Translations under genes and position numbers: made by a program
NCBI GenBank assembly: GCA_016873165.1
Contig: VGXV01000001.1
Coordinates: 187,643 to 251,642, forward strand
DNA from: Planctomycetota bacterium
Lineage (GTDB): Bacteria > Planctomycetota > Brocadiia > Brocadiales > Brocadiaceae
DNA length: 64,000 nt
Direction: 5' to 3'
Shown here: piece after piece, positions 17,117-26,386 of the stretch
Position numbering within the stretch: position 1 is the first letter of the stretch
Layout of the letters: every line of letters begins with the position of its first letter
The notes under the pieces: generated by a model
The model's input: the letters and a program-made list of their open reading frames with translations, nothing else
Databases searched by the model: none
Told to the model about the DNA's origin: nothing

Positions 17117-17590
17117 TCAAATATTTTCCTGTGATAAAGCGGCAGGGTAAAATGTCACTACATCGCCAACAGCTATTTTCCCCCCTTTTATCACACTGCA
17201 TTTGACCCCGCAACGCCAATGCGTGTCCAGTGAATCCATTAATCCCTGCGCAATCTCATCCATACGCCGGCAGGGCGTTGTTTTTCCGTTTATCTTCAGA
17301 ACAACATCGCCTATGCGCAAAACAGAATCCATGGTATCAATGAGGGATATTCCCTCTATAAGCAAATTTGCCCTCCTGCTGGTCCATGGCAATTTCACTT
17401 GTATTTGAGCGCATGCTTCATCCCATGCTTCACGCGCCAGCACCGTAATCTGTCTTTTCTTTATACTTCCCTTATAATCATTCTCAATGCCATTATGAAT
17501 GGTAACATACGCATCCTCGACAAGAATCATTGGTTCGCGTGAGGCTCTTTTTATGGCAATACCAAGTAATTTTCCCTTCATATTTTTCAT
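17117..17590 (-). CDS. MOSC domain protein
   Basis: A 157-residue stand-alone MOSC (Mo cofactor sulfurase C-terminal) domain. The conserved cysteine is in GKTTPCRRMDEI near residue 108. The region GDVVLKINGKTTPC followed by RCGVKC and KIAVGDVV matches the family. MOSC proteins bind molybdenum cofactor or transfer sulfur; small stand-alone versions accompany Mo-cofactor synthesis or act on N-hydroxylated substrates together with redox partners. Gene context (kinases upstream, symporter downstream) gives no molybdenum link, so the role here is open. ATG at 17590 was kept; ATG at 17581 is equally possible. Confidence 0.85.
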   Translation of the reverse strand: MKNMKGKLLGIAIKRASREPMILVEDAYVTIHNGIENDYKGSIKKRQITVLAREAWDEACAQIQVKLPWTSRRANLLIEGISLIDTMDSVLRIGDVVLKINGKTTPCRRMDEIAQGLMDSLDTHWRCGVKCSVIKGGKIAVGDVVTFYPAALSQENI

Positions 17591-17619
17591 AAATCCCGTA
17601 TCTCACTATACAACGCATT

Positions 17620-18763
17620 TTAAACAGCGCCAGATCCGGCAATGTCCAATTGAATTTTAAAAGCAGCCCCTTTCCCTTCTTCACTTTCAACCCAAATGCA
17701 GCCACCCTGGGCTTCAACTGCAATTTTGCAGAATGCCAGACCCAGTCCAAATCCATACTTCCTTTTCCCCGCAACGTCATCGATTTGAAAAAACTTTTCG
17801 AATATTTTTTCTCTGTAATCTTTCGGAATACCGATCCCGTCATCGGCAATGCAGAGAATTGTTTTGCCATTATGACATTTTACCGATACGTCTATTCTTG
17901 TTTCAGCATATCGCAGTGCGTTTACAAATAAATTCTGTAATATTCGCGAAAGAAGTTCATTGTCTGCATACACCATCGCCGAATCCGATTCGGGATCAAC
18001 AGAAATTGTTATTTTTTTCTTCGAAGCGATAGGAATGTACCGTTCACTCATATATCGCGCAAAATCCAACAAGTTCAATTCCATATACGATACCGGCATC
18101 TCACCTGCCTCGATCTTTGATACATCCAGAATTCCCTTAATGAGGGTTGACATTTCTTCTGTAGATTCATATATACTCTATATCTTTACAAATCCTTTCT
18201 TTGTCAAGGCATCCTTTGTTAATATTGGATTGTATGAGCTGCGCATATCCCATAATTGTTGTGACATTATTACGCAGATCATGAACAATCATGTGAACCA
18301 TGGCATCCCTGGCTTGTTCCAGTTTTTTTAGTTCGTGATAACTTCTTTCCAGCTTCTCATGTAATTTTTTTTCATTATCCCGTAATAATTTTTTTTCAAG
18401 ACAAGAGCCAATCCTGGCTTTTAGCAATGTTGGATTGAATGGTTTTACCAGATAATCATCTGCTCCTTTTTCGATACAACGAACAACACTATCTATCTCA
18501 TCAACTGCTGATATCACAATAACCGGGATATGACGCAAATTTTTATCCTTCTTTAAAAGGCCAAGAACTTCGTAACCATTCAATTCCGGCATCAATATAT
18601 CCAGTAAAATAAGATCGGGTAATCGTTTCTCAATCATCATCATGGCACTCTTGCCATTTTCCGCCAAAAACGGAGCATGGCCAAGCCCAAGGACAAGCCC
18701 GTTTAACACATTACGGTTTATTTCATTATCGTCTACGATGAGAATCTTTGAAGCATTTGCCAT
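17620..18763 (-). pseudogene. Response regulator/histidine kinase fusion interrupted by a -2/+1 frameshift in a TA repeat
   Basis: One gene split in two frames. From ATG 18763 (Shine-Dalgarno GGAGATGG) runs a receiver domain (ILIVDDNEINRNVL, phospho-acceptor in LILLDILMPELNGY, Lys in DDYLVKPFNP). A coiled coil and the HisKA H-box IVHDLRNNVTTIMGYAQL follow, ending at TGA 18167-18169. The next frame goes on without loss with STEEMSTLIKGILDVSKIEAG and a full HATPase domain (N-box LFVNALRYAE, G1 ADDGIGIPKD, G2 GFGLGLAFCK) to 17620. Adding one TA to the ATATATA tract at 18169-18175 restores a single frame of about 381 codons. It could be a sequencing error, a true lesion or a reversible slippage switch. 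Confidence 0.85.
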
Positions 18764-18790
18764 GTAATTCCATCTCCATAATTTAATCAA

Positions 18791-21106
18791 TCAGGAATTT
18801 ATATTTTTATGCTCAGCATTCAGATACTTACCTATAAGGGCATACAGTTCATTTATACGTATCGGTTTCGCAATATGAGCGTCACATCCCGCTTCTATTT
18901 GCTTTTTAATAGCCTCATCGCCAGTGCTCGCAGTCAAAGCGATAATCGGCACATCTGCAATACCGGCAGTTGCCCTCAACATCTTTGTGGCTTCAATGCC
19001 ATCCATGACCGGCATCATCATATCCATCAAAATCAATTCCGGCTTTTCTTTTATTGCAATCTCCAGCGCTTCTTTGCCATTCCTCGCAACCGTTATTTTA
19101 TGATTATGAATTTTTAACATGTCAATAAGCATTGACAGATTTACCTCATTGTCTTCAACAACCAGAATACGTTTTCCATCCGATACATTGTTTTCTTTTT
19201 TATCTTCCTTTTCAAAAACAATCCCTTTTTCTCTACAGATATTTTTTTTCGGAAGAGTGAACCAAAAACAACTTCCTTTTCCCGGACTGCTTACTACCCC
19301 AATATTCCCTCCGTGCAGTTCAACCAGCCTTTTTGTTAAAGCCAAACCAATTCCTGTGCCGCCTAATTGTTCATCTCTTACCCGGTCCGCCTGATAAAAT
19401 TCTGAAAATATTTTATCGATATCTTTTTCCTCAATTCCTATGCCCGTATCGGCAACCTCCACCCTTATTTCCGAATCTGATTTCCGGAAAACCTCAATAT
19501 CAACTTTACCGCCTTCCGGCGTATATTTACAGGCATTTGACAAAAGGTTAAACATAATCTGTTTACACTTTCTGCGATCTCCGACGATCACCGATATATT
19601 TTTATCAACAGCAATATTCACCGTAATCTTCTTTTTGTTGAATTGCGTGCCTATCATAGCAACGGTCGCGTCAACAAATTCATCGGGAGAAATTTCATCT
19701 AACTCAAGCTCCATCGCGCCCGCATCAATTTTTGACACGTCAAGAATATCGTTTATGAGCAAGAGCAGATGTTTTCCGCAATCATTTATCTGTTTCACGT
19801 ATTCCATCTGTTTGTTATTAAGCTCGCCAAAATACTTTCCCATTAAGATATCGGCAAGGCCCAAAATGCCGTTCAGCGGAGTGCGCAATTCATGACTCAT
19901 CGTGGAAAGAAATTTACTTTTTGCCTTATTTGACTCCAAAAGAAGGAGATTCGCAGCCTCTGTTTTTTTCAGTGATTCACGTAATTCCCGGGAGCGATGT
20001 TTCAATATGTTTTGCTTTTCTTCCAATTCGTGCTCAAAATATTTACGTTCGGTAATATCAAGCGCAACATATACTATCCCTTCCATATTCCCCAGGGTAT
20101 CCATCATTACAGAACAGGAACACAGCACGGGAATTTCTCTTCCATCTTTTGTTATAAATATTTTCTCAACATTGCTGACAGAACCTTTTTCCAGAAGCGC
20201 ATGTATTCCCTGCTCATCGCCTAAAAAACCATTATTCACACAAGTATTTCTGCCAAAAATTATTTCTATGGGCTTCCCCAATAACTCTTCTTCGCGGTAG
20301 CCAAGAAGGTTCAACGTGGTTTTATTTACCGTTTTAATAATCCCATCATCCCGCGCAACGAGCATACAATCCATCATATTATTAATAATATTATCCACGT
20401 AATCTCTGGAAACAGTGGTTTGCAGCAGATTCTCCGTCATTTTATTAAATGCGTCAGATAATAGCCCGATTTCATCTTTCGTCTTTATATCAACTTTTTT
20501 CTCCAGATTTCCCTTAGAAATCATTTCTGTCGCATTCACTAATTTTTTAATAGGAATGCCAAGTATCCGCTTCAACAACCAATAAATAGTTAAAGACATC
20601 ACAACAACAACAAAGAGAATGCTCGCAATAATTATTATTTTTTCTCTCGATACTTTTCTATTTAGTTCCCCCACCGATACCCCAAGGTATATTTTCCCAA
20701 TCTCCTCGGCAGTTTCTTCCGAAACGCCCAACAACAATTCTTCATTCGCGTCTTTTGCGAATTTTCTTGCCACAATAGCCGCCCTGAATTCATTTATTGG
20801 TACATCATTTACCGTTCCTTCTTCATAAAACGTATCTGCATTGCTATCTTCTATCCGGCAGTACACTATATCTTTATTTGATAATACCCCTTTTACCAGT
20901 TTGGCAATCGCTTCTTTATCTTTAATCATCAATGGATATTCGCTTAAAAGAGAAAAATTATTCATCAATATTGCCACCCGTTCAGTCAACTCATGGTTGA
21001 GAAAACGAATCTGATAGCTGATAAAATAATATCCAATGGCCATGCTAAAAAACAGTATGATGCCTAAAACAAGCAATATTATTTTTGTGTAAAGCCCCCA
21101 TCTCAT
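18791..21106 (-). CDS. Membrane hybrid sensor histidine kinase (HAMP-PAS-HisKA-HATPase-REC)
   Basis: 771 residues. TM1 lies at about 7-30, then an extracytoplasmic sensor segment (about 31-155) and TM2 at about 155-178. HAMP ([20 protein letters not shown]) is followed by PAS (about 240-350), a short coiled coil, the HisKA H-box [20 protein letters not shown] near 400, HATPase ([28 protein letters not shown]), and a C-terminal receiver ([30 protein letters not shown]). Its start overlaps the stop of the ABC_sub_bind gene by 4 bases (ATGA), and its stop is 27 bases before the next kinase gene. Likely a phosphorelay input whose periplasmic signal comes from the upstream binding protein; that link is inferred. 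Confidence 0.95.
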   Translation of the reverse strand: MRWGLYTKIILLVLGIILFFSMAIGYYFISYQIRFLNHELTERVAILMNNFSLLSEYPLMIKDKEAIAKLVKGVLSNKDIVYCRIEDSNADTFYEEGTVNDVPINEFRAAIVARKFAKDANEELLLGVSEETAEEIGKIYLGVSVGELNRKVSREKIIIIASILFVVVVMSLTIYWLLKRILGIPIKKLVNATEMISKGNLEKKVDIKTKDEIGLLSDAFNKMTENLLQTTVSRDYVDNIINNMMDCMLVARDDGIIKTVNKTTLNLLGYREEELLGKPIEIIFGRNTCVNNGFLGDEQGIHALLEKGSVSNVEKIFITKDGREIPVLCSCSVMMDTLGNMEGIVYVALDITERKYFEHELEEKQNILKHRSRELRESLKKTEAANLLLLESNKAKSKFLSTMSHELRTPLNGILGLADILMGKYFGELNNKQMEYVKQINDCGKHLLLLINDILDVSKIDAGAMELELDEISPDEFVDATVAMIGTQFNKKKITVNIAVDKNISVIVGDRRKCKQIMFNLLSNACKYTPEGGKVDIEVFRKSDSEIRVEVADTGIGIEEKDIDKIFSEFYQADRVRDEQLGGTGIGLALTKRLVELHGGNIGVVSSPGKGSCFWFTLPKKNICREKGIVFEKEDKKENNVSDGKRILVVEDNEVNLSMLIDMLKIHNHKITVARNGKEALEIAIKEKPELILMDMMMPVMDGIEATKMLRATAGIADVPIIALTASTGDEAIKKQIEAGCDAHIAKPIRINELYALIGKYLNAEHKNINS

Positions 21107-22059
21107 TTTCCGAACACCTCTCGTGATTCATTCACGATTTGCCTTGACAATTTGATTCCCAATCTTTCCGCTACAAACAAATTTACAGAATAATCGACCT
21201 TCCTTGGTGATTCGGCCGGTATCGTGTCGGGACTTTTTCCCCTTAGTATTTCCATTGCAATTTGAGCCGCCTGTTTCCCCGCCTCGTAATAGTTGCTTTC
21301 AAAAGAAATCAACGCCCCGGCTTTCGTATACGGAGAGGACAATCCGATTACCGGTATTTTTTCCCTTAATGCTTCAGACAACAGATATTTTATCGATTCG
21401 GGAATATATACGGTGGTATCAGGGATCATCATAAAACAGTCTATATTCCACACCATTGACTTAAAGGCATCGACAAATTCTTCCTCAGATTCAATCTCTT
21501 TGGCAACTGAAACTAATCCCAAATCTTCGCATCCCTTCTTAAATTCGTTATAAAACGGCAGGGAATTTTTTGAATATATCATCCCTATTCGTTTCACTTT
21601 CTTTAAAACATCTATGGTATTTTTCAGCTTAACAATAACAGGCACGTCCATGGTAACGCCTGTAATATTCGTATTACTGATTCTCTCCGGTTTGAGAATC
21701 ATTGAAAAAACAACCGGGAGATCGATTATCTTTTCACTTACCTGATGAGACGATTGCGGGCCTATGCTAAATATCAAATTTGTTTTATTGACGCTGAATT
21801 GTTGGATGATGTCATCAATCGGTTGTTTCTTCATGTTGTACTTGAAATAATCCACAGATATCCCGTTCTCTCCCAAATAATCTCTAAACCCCTCCCATGT
21901 TTTCTGATACGGTTCTATATCCGATGAAAAAATAACCGACACATTGGCATGAGTAGATGCAATACACCATGATGAACACACGCCAAATATCAGAAATATG
22001 GCGGTGTGTCTTATAATAAAGCATACATATTTTCTAAACGAAATTATATCCTTTGCCAT
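21103..22059 (-). CDS. ABC_sub_bind-type periplasmic substrate-binding protein
   Basis: 318 residues with an N-terminal signal (IIRHTAIFLIFGVCSSWCIAST). The two-lobe fold matches the ABC transporter substrate-binding family PF04392 (TrpX-like): VSVIFSSDIEPYQKTWEGF opening, LIFSIGPQSS, IGMIYSKNS, and GALISFESNYYEAGKQAA-type C-terminal lobe. No ABC permease or ATPase lies nearby. It overlaps the hybrid kinase gene by 4 bases, so translational coupling and a joint role as periplasmic ligand sensor is the simplest reading. Ligand unknown. Confidence 0.88.
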   Translation of the reverse strand: MAKDIISFRKYVCFIIRHTAIFLIFGVCSSWCIASTHANVSVIFSSDIEPYQKTWEGFRDYLGENGISVDYFKYNMKKQPIDDIIQQFSVNKTNLIFSIGPQSSHQVSEKIIDLPVVFSMILKPERISNTNITGVTMDVPVIVKLKNTIDVLKKVKRIGMIYSKNSLPFYNEFKKGCEDLGLVSVAKEIESEEEFVDAFKSMVWNIDCFMMIPDTTVYIPESIKYLLSEALREKIPVIGLSSPYTKAGALISFESNYYEAGKQAAQIAMEILRGKSPDTIPAESPRKVDYSVNLFVAERLGIKLSRQIVNESREVFGK

Positions 22060-22073
22060 ATGTATTTTTTATC

Positions 22074-22706
22074 TTAATTAACCATTCGTTTCCGTTCAAA
22101 GCGAAAACCTCCCTGCTCTGTCCACCACTCACTGCCATTTCCGTCATCAAAATCATCACGATTAAAATATTTTGCATAGGTACGAAAATAAACATCTTCT
22201 CCCAATTTGCCTCCGTACCTCAGATTTCCAAAACCTCTCTCCCGATCTCCCGCCCCGCCGGAAACCAAACCTCCCTGCGTCTTTTTCGCAGATTTCGTGA
22301 CAATGTTAATCACTCCATTTACGGCATTTGCTCCCCACAGTGTGCCGCCAGGCCCACGGACAATTTCAATTCGTTCTATATCCTCAAGCAAGGTATCCTG
22401 CACATCCCAGTATACTCCTGAAAAAAGCGGGGTATAAACACTGCGCCCGTCAATCATTACCAACAGCATATTCGCGAACCTTCCGTTAAAACCCCTGGAA
22501 CTGATCGCCCATCTGTTTGTATCTATTTGCGCAACATTCAATCCCGGAACCATACGCAAAAGCTCAGGAATGGTAGTAACCCCGGAACGACGAATATCTT
22601 CTTCCGTAATCTCAGTTTTCATCACTTCAGATTTCGCGTTAACGGCACAGAAAAAGCCCATAATAACTGCTATAATCACTCCGTACAGAAGAACCACTTT
22701 CTTCAT
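22074..22706 (-). CDS. TonB-dependent receptor fragment: plug domain only
   Basis: 210 residues: signal peptide (VVLLYGVIIAVIMGFFCAVN), then the receptor plug domain from ITEEDIRRSGVTTIPELLR through VNGVINIVTKSAKKTQGG to GGFRFERKRMVN, then stop. The beta-barrel (about 440 residues) and the region before the plug are missing. It is a tandem copy of the next gene upstream. In the ~115-residue plug core only about seven residues differ by eye, while many third codon positions differ, which shows past selection on protein sequence. It ends 14 bases before the ABC_sub_bind gene. It may be a remnant or a soluble periplasmic plug with a new job. Confidence 0.8.
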   Translation of the reverse strand: MKKVVLLYGVIIAVIMGFFCAVNAKSEVMKTEITEEDIRRSGVTTIPELLRMVPGLNVAQIDTNRWAISSRGFNGRFANMLLVMIDGRSVYTPLFSGVYWDVQDTLLEDIERIEIVRGPGGTLWGANAVNGVINIVTKSAKKTQGGLVSGGAGDRERGFGNLRYGGKLGEDVYFRTYAKYFNRDDFDDGNGSEWWTEQGGFRFERKRMVN

Positions 22707-22731
22707 TTCATAATATCTCTTACATTGGTAT

Positions 22732-24729
22732 TTAAAACTGCCATGTAACCTTCATATAAAAACTACGAGGGACGTCGCTGCTCATTACATCATCAGCAGT
22801 AAATTCTTTATGTTCATCCTCGAGAAGATTTAACGCTGAAAGGCTTAATTCAAGGTCTTTTCTCGGATGCCAGCCCAAACGCATATCAAAGCGGGTATAG
22901 CTTGGGACATCCAATTTGTGCAACCTTGATACATAATATAATGATGTGTCATACTCTAAATTATACGGCAGATTAAGGAGAGAGCGTATTTGAAACTGAT
23001 GTTCGGGATTGCTTCCCTCGTATTTGCCTTCAGAGTCCTCATCGCTGCTGTCAGAATCCGTTTCCATCTCCATTTGAAGAAATGTATAACCTGGATTTAA
23101 TCGCCATGTTTTTGATACTTTCCAATTTGCCGATAACTCAACACCATACGTATTGCCGTCAATCTTATTGTTCATTTCCAGCGGAATCGTCTGATAAAAA
23201 TAGGGATCGTATTCAAAATACGGAATGCCGGATTCAAGGCTTATCAGGTCATCATAACTATTATAAAAGGTCGCGACATCAACTGACAGATTTGGCAATA
23301 ATTCATGACGATATCCAATCTCATATGCCAGCAAATTTTCCGCTTCCAAATCCTGATTCCCGAAAATTGACAACGCGCTCGCAAGCTCTTCACTACTGAT
23401 TACGGCAGTATTTATTTTAATGTCTTCGTATGAACGGGAAGGAGTATGCACCGCACGCGACACAGCGCCCCAAACTGCATTCTGAGGCAGCATTTTCCAT
23501 AAAATTCTGGCAGAAGGCTGAATTTCAAAACCGCTGTAATCATTTTCCTCAAATTTTGACCCTACGGTTAAATTCAGGTTTTCTCTGAGTTTAATTTCAT
23601 CTTGCAGAAATACGCTGAAAATATGCGACTGGCGATTGTCAGGATCAAAGGAAACAGTAAAACTGTCATCCAAATCATCCCTGATAAAACGATACCCCGT
23701 CCCCCATGTAATTTCCTGATAGTCGCCAAAGGGAAAACGGTATTGAAAATCAATATCGTAAGTATAGATCCGCTGATCTAACACGTCTTCATCGCGCTCT
23801 GTGCCATCAAAATATGTTTGTAAAATATAATTGGAATCTTTTGACAATTGATGCTGCCAGCGTAACAATATATTGCCGCCGCTATAATCTACGGTATCTT
23901 CATTTTCAAAAGTGCCCGGGGGAAATAAAGACGATGTAAATACAGTCTCATCCGCGTCGCCATCATAAAAATCTCCTAATACAGCAAACGCGTCTTTTTC
24001 TGAAATATTCCAATCAAACCGAAACCCTCCGCGTTGTGCCTCCCACTGATCATTTCCGTCCTCAAAATTATCCCTGTCAAAATATTTCGCATATGCACGG
24101 AAATATACATTCTCGTCGATATTACCACCATAGCGAACAGCGCCAAAACCTCGTTCCTGATCTCCCGTTCCCGCAGTCACCAAACCACCCTGAGTGTTTT
24201 TCGCTGATTTTGTAATAATATTTATCACGCCATTTACCGCATTGGCGCCCCACAATGTTCCTCCGGGACCCCGCACAACCTCGATACGTTCAATATCTTC
24301 AATCACAGTGTCTTGTACATCCCAATATACCCCGGAAAAAAGAGGAGTATACACACTGCGCCCATCAATCATTACCAATAACATATTCGCAAATCTACCG
24401 TTAAAACCCCTAGAACTAATTGCCCATTTGTTCGCATCAATCTGCGCGACATTTAAACCCGGCACCATACGCAGTAATTCGGGAATTGTCGTAACACCTG
24501 AACGGCGAATATCTTCTTCCGTAATAACATACGTGGCAGATGCTGTCTCTGATTGTTTCTGCTCCTTTCTCGCGGCGGTTATTACTACCGGTACTTCCAT
24601 AAAGAATAATTCTTCCGCCGTCATTTCCACTTCATTGTTTAAAGACATACCCTCGGCGCCATAGCAAAAATACGCTGCCAATACATGGAGAATCAATAAT
24701 ACATATATCTTTCTTTTGACTATACCCAT
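22732..24729 (-). CDS. TonB-dependent outer membrane receptor
   Basis: 665 residues: signal peptide (VLLILHVLAAYFCYGAEG), a short TonB-box-like segment (EVPVVITAARKEQ), plug domain (about 65-185; GRSVYTPLFSGVYWDVQD, VRGPGGTLWGANAVNGVIN), then a 22-strand type barrel ending in the aromatic terminus FYMKVTWQF typical of outer membrane proteins. Similar to the vitamin B12/ferric-siderophore receptor class, with some likeness to receptors near sensor operons; the ligand is not identifiable. It starts the seven-gene minus-strand operon. An AT-rich 415-base spacer lies upstream. Confidence 0.94.
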   Translation of the reverse strand: MGIVKRKIYVLLILHVLAAYFCYGAEGMSLNNEVEMTAEELFFMEVPVVITAARKEQKQSETASATYVITEEDIRRSGVTTIPELLRMVPGLNVAQIDANKWAISSRGFNGRFANMLLVMIDGRSVYTPLFSGVYWDVQDTVIEDIERIEVVRGPGGTLWGANAVNGVINIITKSAKNTQGGLVTAGTGDQERGFGAVRYGGNIDENVYFRAYAKYFDRDNFEDGNDQWEAQRGGFRFDWNISEKDAFAVLGDFYDGDADETVFTSSLFPPGTFENEDTVDYSGGNILLRWQHQLSKDSNYILQTYFDGTERDEDVLDQRIYTYDIDFQYRFPFGDYQEITWGTGYRFIRDDLDDSFTVSFDPDNRQSHIFSVFLQDEIKLRENLNLTVGSKFEENDYSGFEIQPSARILWKMLPQNAVWGAVSRAVHTPSRSYEDIKINTAVISSEELASALSIFGNQDLEAENLLAYEIGYRHELLPNLSVDVATFYNSYDDLISLESGIPYFEYDPYFYQTIPLEMNNKIDGNTYGVELSANWKVSKTWRLNPGYTFLQMEMETDSDSSDEDSEGKYEGSNPEHQFQIRSLLNLPYNLEYDTSLYYVSRLHKLDVPSYTRFDMRLGWHPRKDLELSLSALNLLEDEHKEFTADDVMSSDVPRSFYMKVTWQF

Positions 24730-25144
24730 GCTAAATTTACCTATCTATAAAGTTTATGAATCCCTTATACCGTTCATTTAATTCATGGAACTGTGAGAAC
24801 CATGCATACGAATAGTTTCTTTTTTTTCTTTTTATTTCGATAAAAATATTTTTATGTTAAAGTTATAAACCTATGAAATAATTAAAGTTATTATACATAA
24901 TAAAATTATAATATACAGTATTTTTTGGAAATATTTATTATCAAAATACAGTTTTTATGTCATTTCTATTGATGTAATATTTTACTTTTTTAATTAACTA
25001 ATGGTTACAGTTTAACGTTTCAAAATATCGCTAGATATTGTCTCTAAAAATGATTTGACTTTACTTAACTCTTTTTATAATCTTGATAAAAACTTCTTTT
25101 ATGTTATTTATTTTTCCAATTTATTTTTCTCCTAAAAAAGACAA
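24730..25144. other. AT-rich divergent intergenic region between the TonB receptor and lysC
   Basis: Very AT-rich, with long T and A runs. It must hold the promoters of the TonB/sensor operon (minus) and lysC (plus). For lysC the best candidate is TTGACT (25055-25060) with TATAAT (25076-25081), at a short 15-base spacing, 64 bases before the start. No lysine riboswitch or other structured leader was recognised. Confidence 0.45.
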
Positions 25145-26386
25145 ATGGGACTGATTGTTCAAAAATTTGGTGGTACTTCGGTTGCGAATGCCGAACGCAT
25201 AAAGGCCGCTGCCAAGCGAATTATAGAGACCTATGATGCTGGAAATAAGGTAATAGTTGTTGTTTCTGCGAGGGGACAAACAACCGATGAATTAATCGAA
25301 CTCGCGAATGAAATTACCGATAAGCCCTCAACACGCGAAATGGACATGTTATTGTCAACAGGCGAACAAGTTTCTATCGCCCTTGTGGCTATGGCAATTC
25401 ATGCGCTTGGATATCCTGCGATATCATTTACCGGAGGTCAGGTCGGCATTGTAACAGATAGTTTTCATACAAAAGCACGCATTCGTAATATTAATACGGA
25501 AAGGGTCCGCAAAGAATTGGATAATGGCACTATTGTTATAGTTGCCGGATTTCAGGGTATTGATGCAAATGAAAATATTACTACTCTTGGAAGAGGCGGC
25601 TCTGATACAACGGCCGTGGCCCTGGCTTCTATAATGGGTGCGGACAGATGTGATATTTTTACCGATGTTGACGGGATTTATACTGCCGATCCGAGAAAAG
25701 TGCCCGATGCAAGAAAACTTAATAAAGTTTCTTACGATGAAATTTTAGAGCTTGCAAGCCTGGGAGCACAGGTAATGCATTCTCGCTCTATAGAATTTGC
25801 AAAAAAATACAATGTGCCTTTATATGTTCGCTCAAGTTTTAATAACTCAGAAGGAACATTGATCTGTAAGGAGGTTGATGATATGGAAGATATTGTTGTA
25901 AGCGGTGCAACCGTCAGTAAAAATGATGCGAAAATTACCATCAGGTCTATTCCTGATGTTCCTGGTCAGGCGGCAAAAATATTTCATGAGATCGCGAAAA
26001 AAAATATTAACGTAGACATGATCATTCAAAATACAAGTGTTGAAGGTCGCGCAGATGTAACGTTTACCGTGCCCAGAAGCGATTTAAAAAGCGCGCTTGA
26101 AGTTTCAGAAAAGATTAAGAAAGATCTCTGGGCGAAAGAAGTTGTGTACGACGATAAAATTGCCAAACTATCTGTAGTCGGCATAGGTATGCGGAGTCAT
26201 TGCGGCGTCGCTGAAAAAATGTTCAGTATCCTTGCAGAAGAAAAAATTAACATACAAATGATCAGCACCTCTGAAATCAAAATATCCTGCGTAATTGATG
26301 AGGCACACGCCGAACGAGCCTTAAACGCCGTACACAAGATATTCGGGTTAGGCCTCGCTAAAAGCGAAATGGCTGCGAAAGTTTAG
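25145..26386 (+). CDS. lysC: Aspartate kinase with two C-terminal ACT domains
   Basis: Phosphorylates aspartate, first step to lysine, threonine and methionine. 413 residues, the usual length of the monofunctional lysC type. Visible: VQKFGGTSVANAERI at the N-terminus, FTDVDGIYTADPR, and paired ACT domains from about residue 265 (ITIRSIPDVPGQAAKIF and LSVVGIGMRSHCGVAEKM) that give feedback control by lysine or threonine. It ends overlapping the convergent radical SAM gene by 4 bases. lysA lies in the same window at 45 kb. Confidence 0.96.
   Translation: MGLIVQKFGGTSVANAERIKAAAKRIIETYDAGNKVIVVVSARGQTTDELIELANEITDKPSTREMDMLLSTGEQVSIALVAMAIHALGYPAISFTGGQVGIVTDSFHTKARIRNINTERVRKELDNGTIVIVAGFQGIDANENITTLGRGGSDTTAVALASIMGADRCDIFTDVDGIYTADPRKVPDARKLNKVSYDEILELASLGAQVMHSRSIEFAKKYNVPLYVRSSFNNSEGTLICKEVDDMEDIVVSGATVSKNDAKITIRSIPDVPGQAAKIFHEIAKKNINVDMIIQNTSVEGRADVTFTVPRSDLKSALEVSEKIKKDLWAKEVVYDDKIAKLSVVGIGMRSHCGVAEKMFSILAEEKINIQMISTSEIKISCVIDEAHAERALNAVHKIFGLGLAKSEMAAKV

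Noticed and set aside
24730-25144. Possible lysine riboswitch before lysC
   Set aside because: No conserved core helices were seen in this very AT-rich leader; only a promoter candidate was kept.
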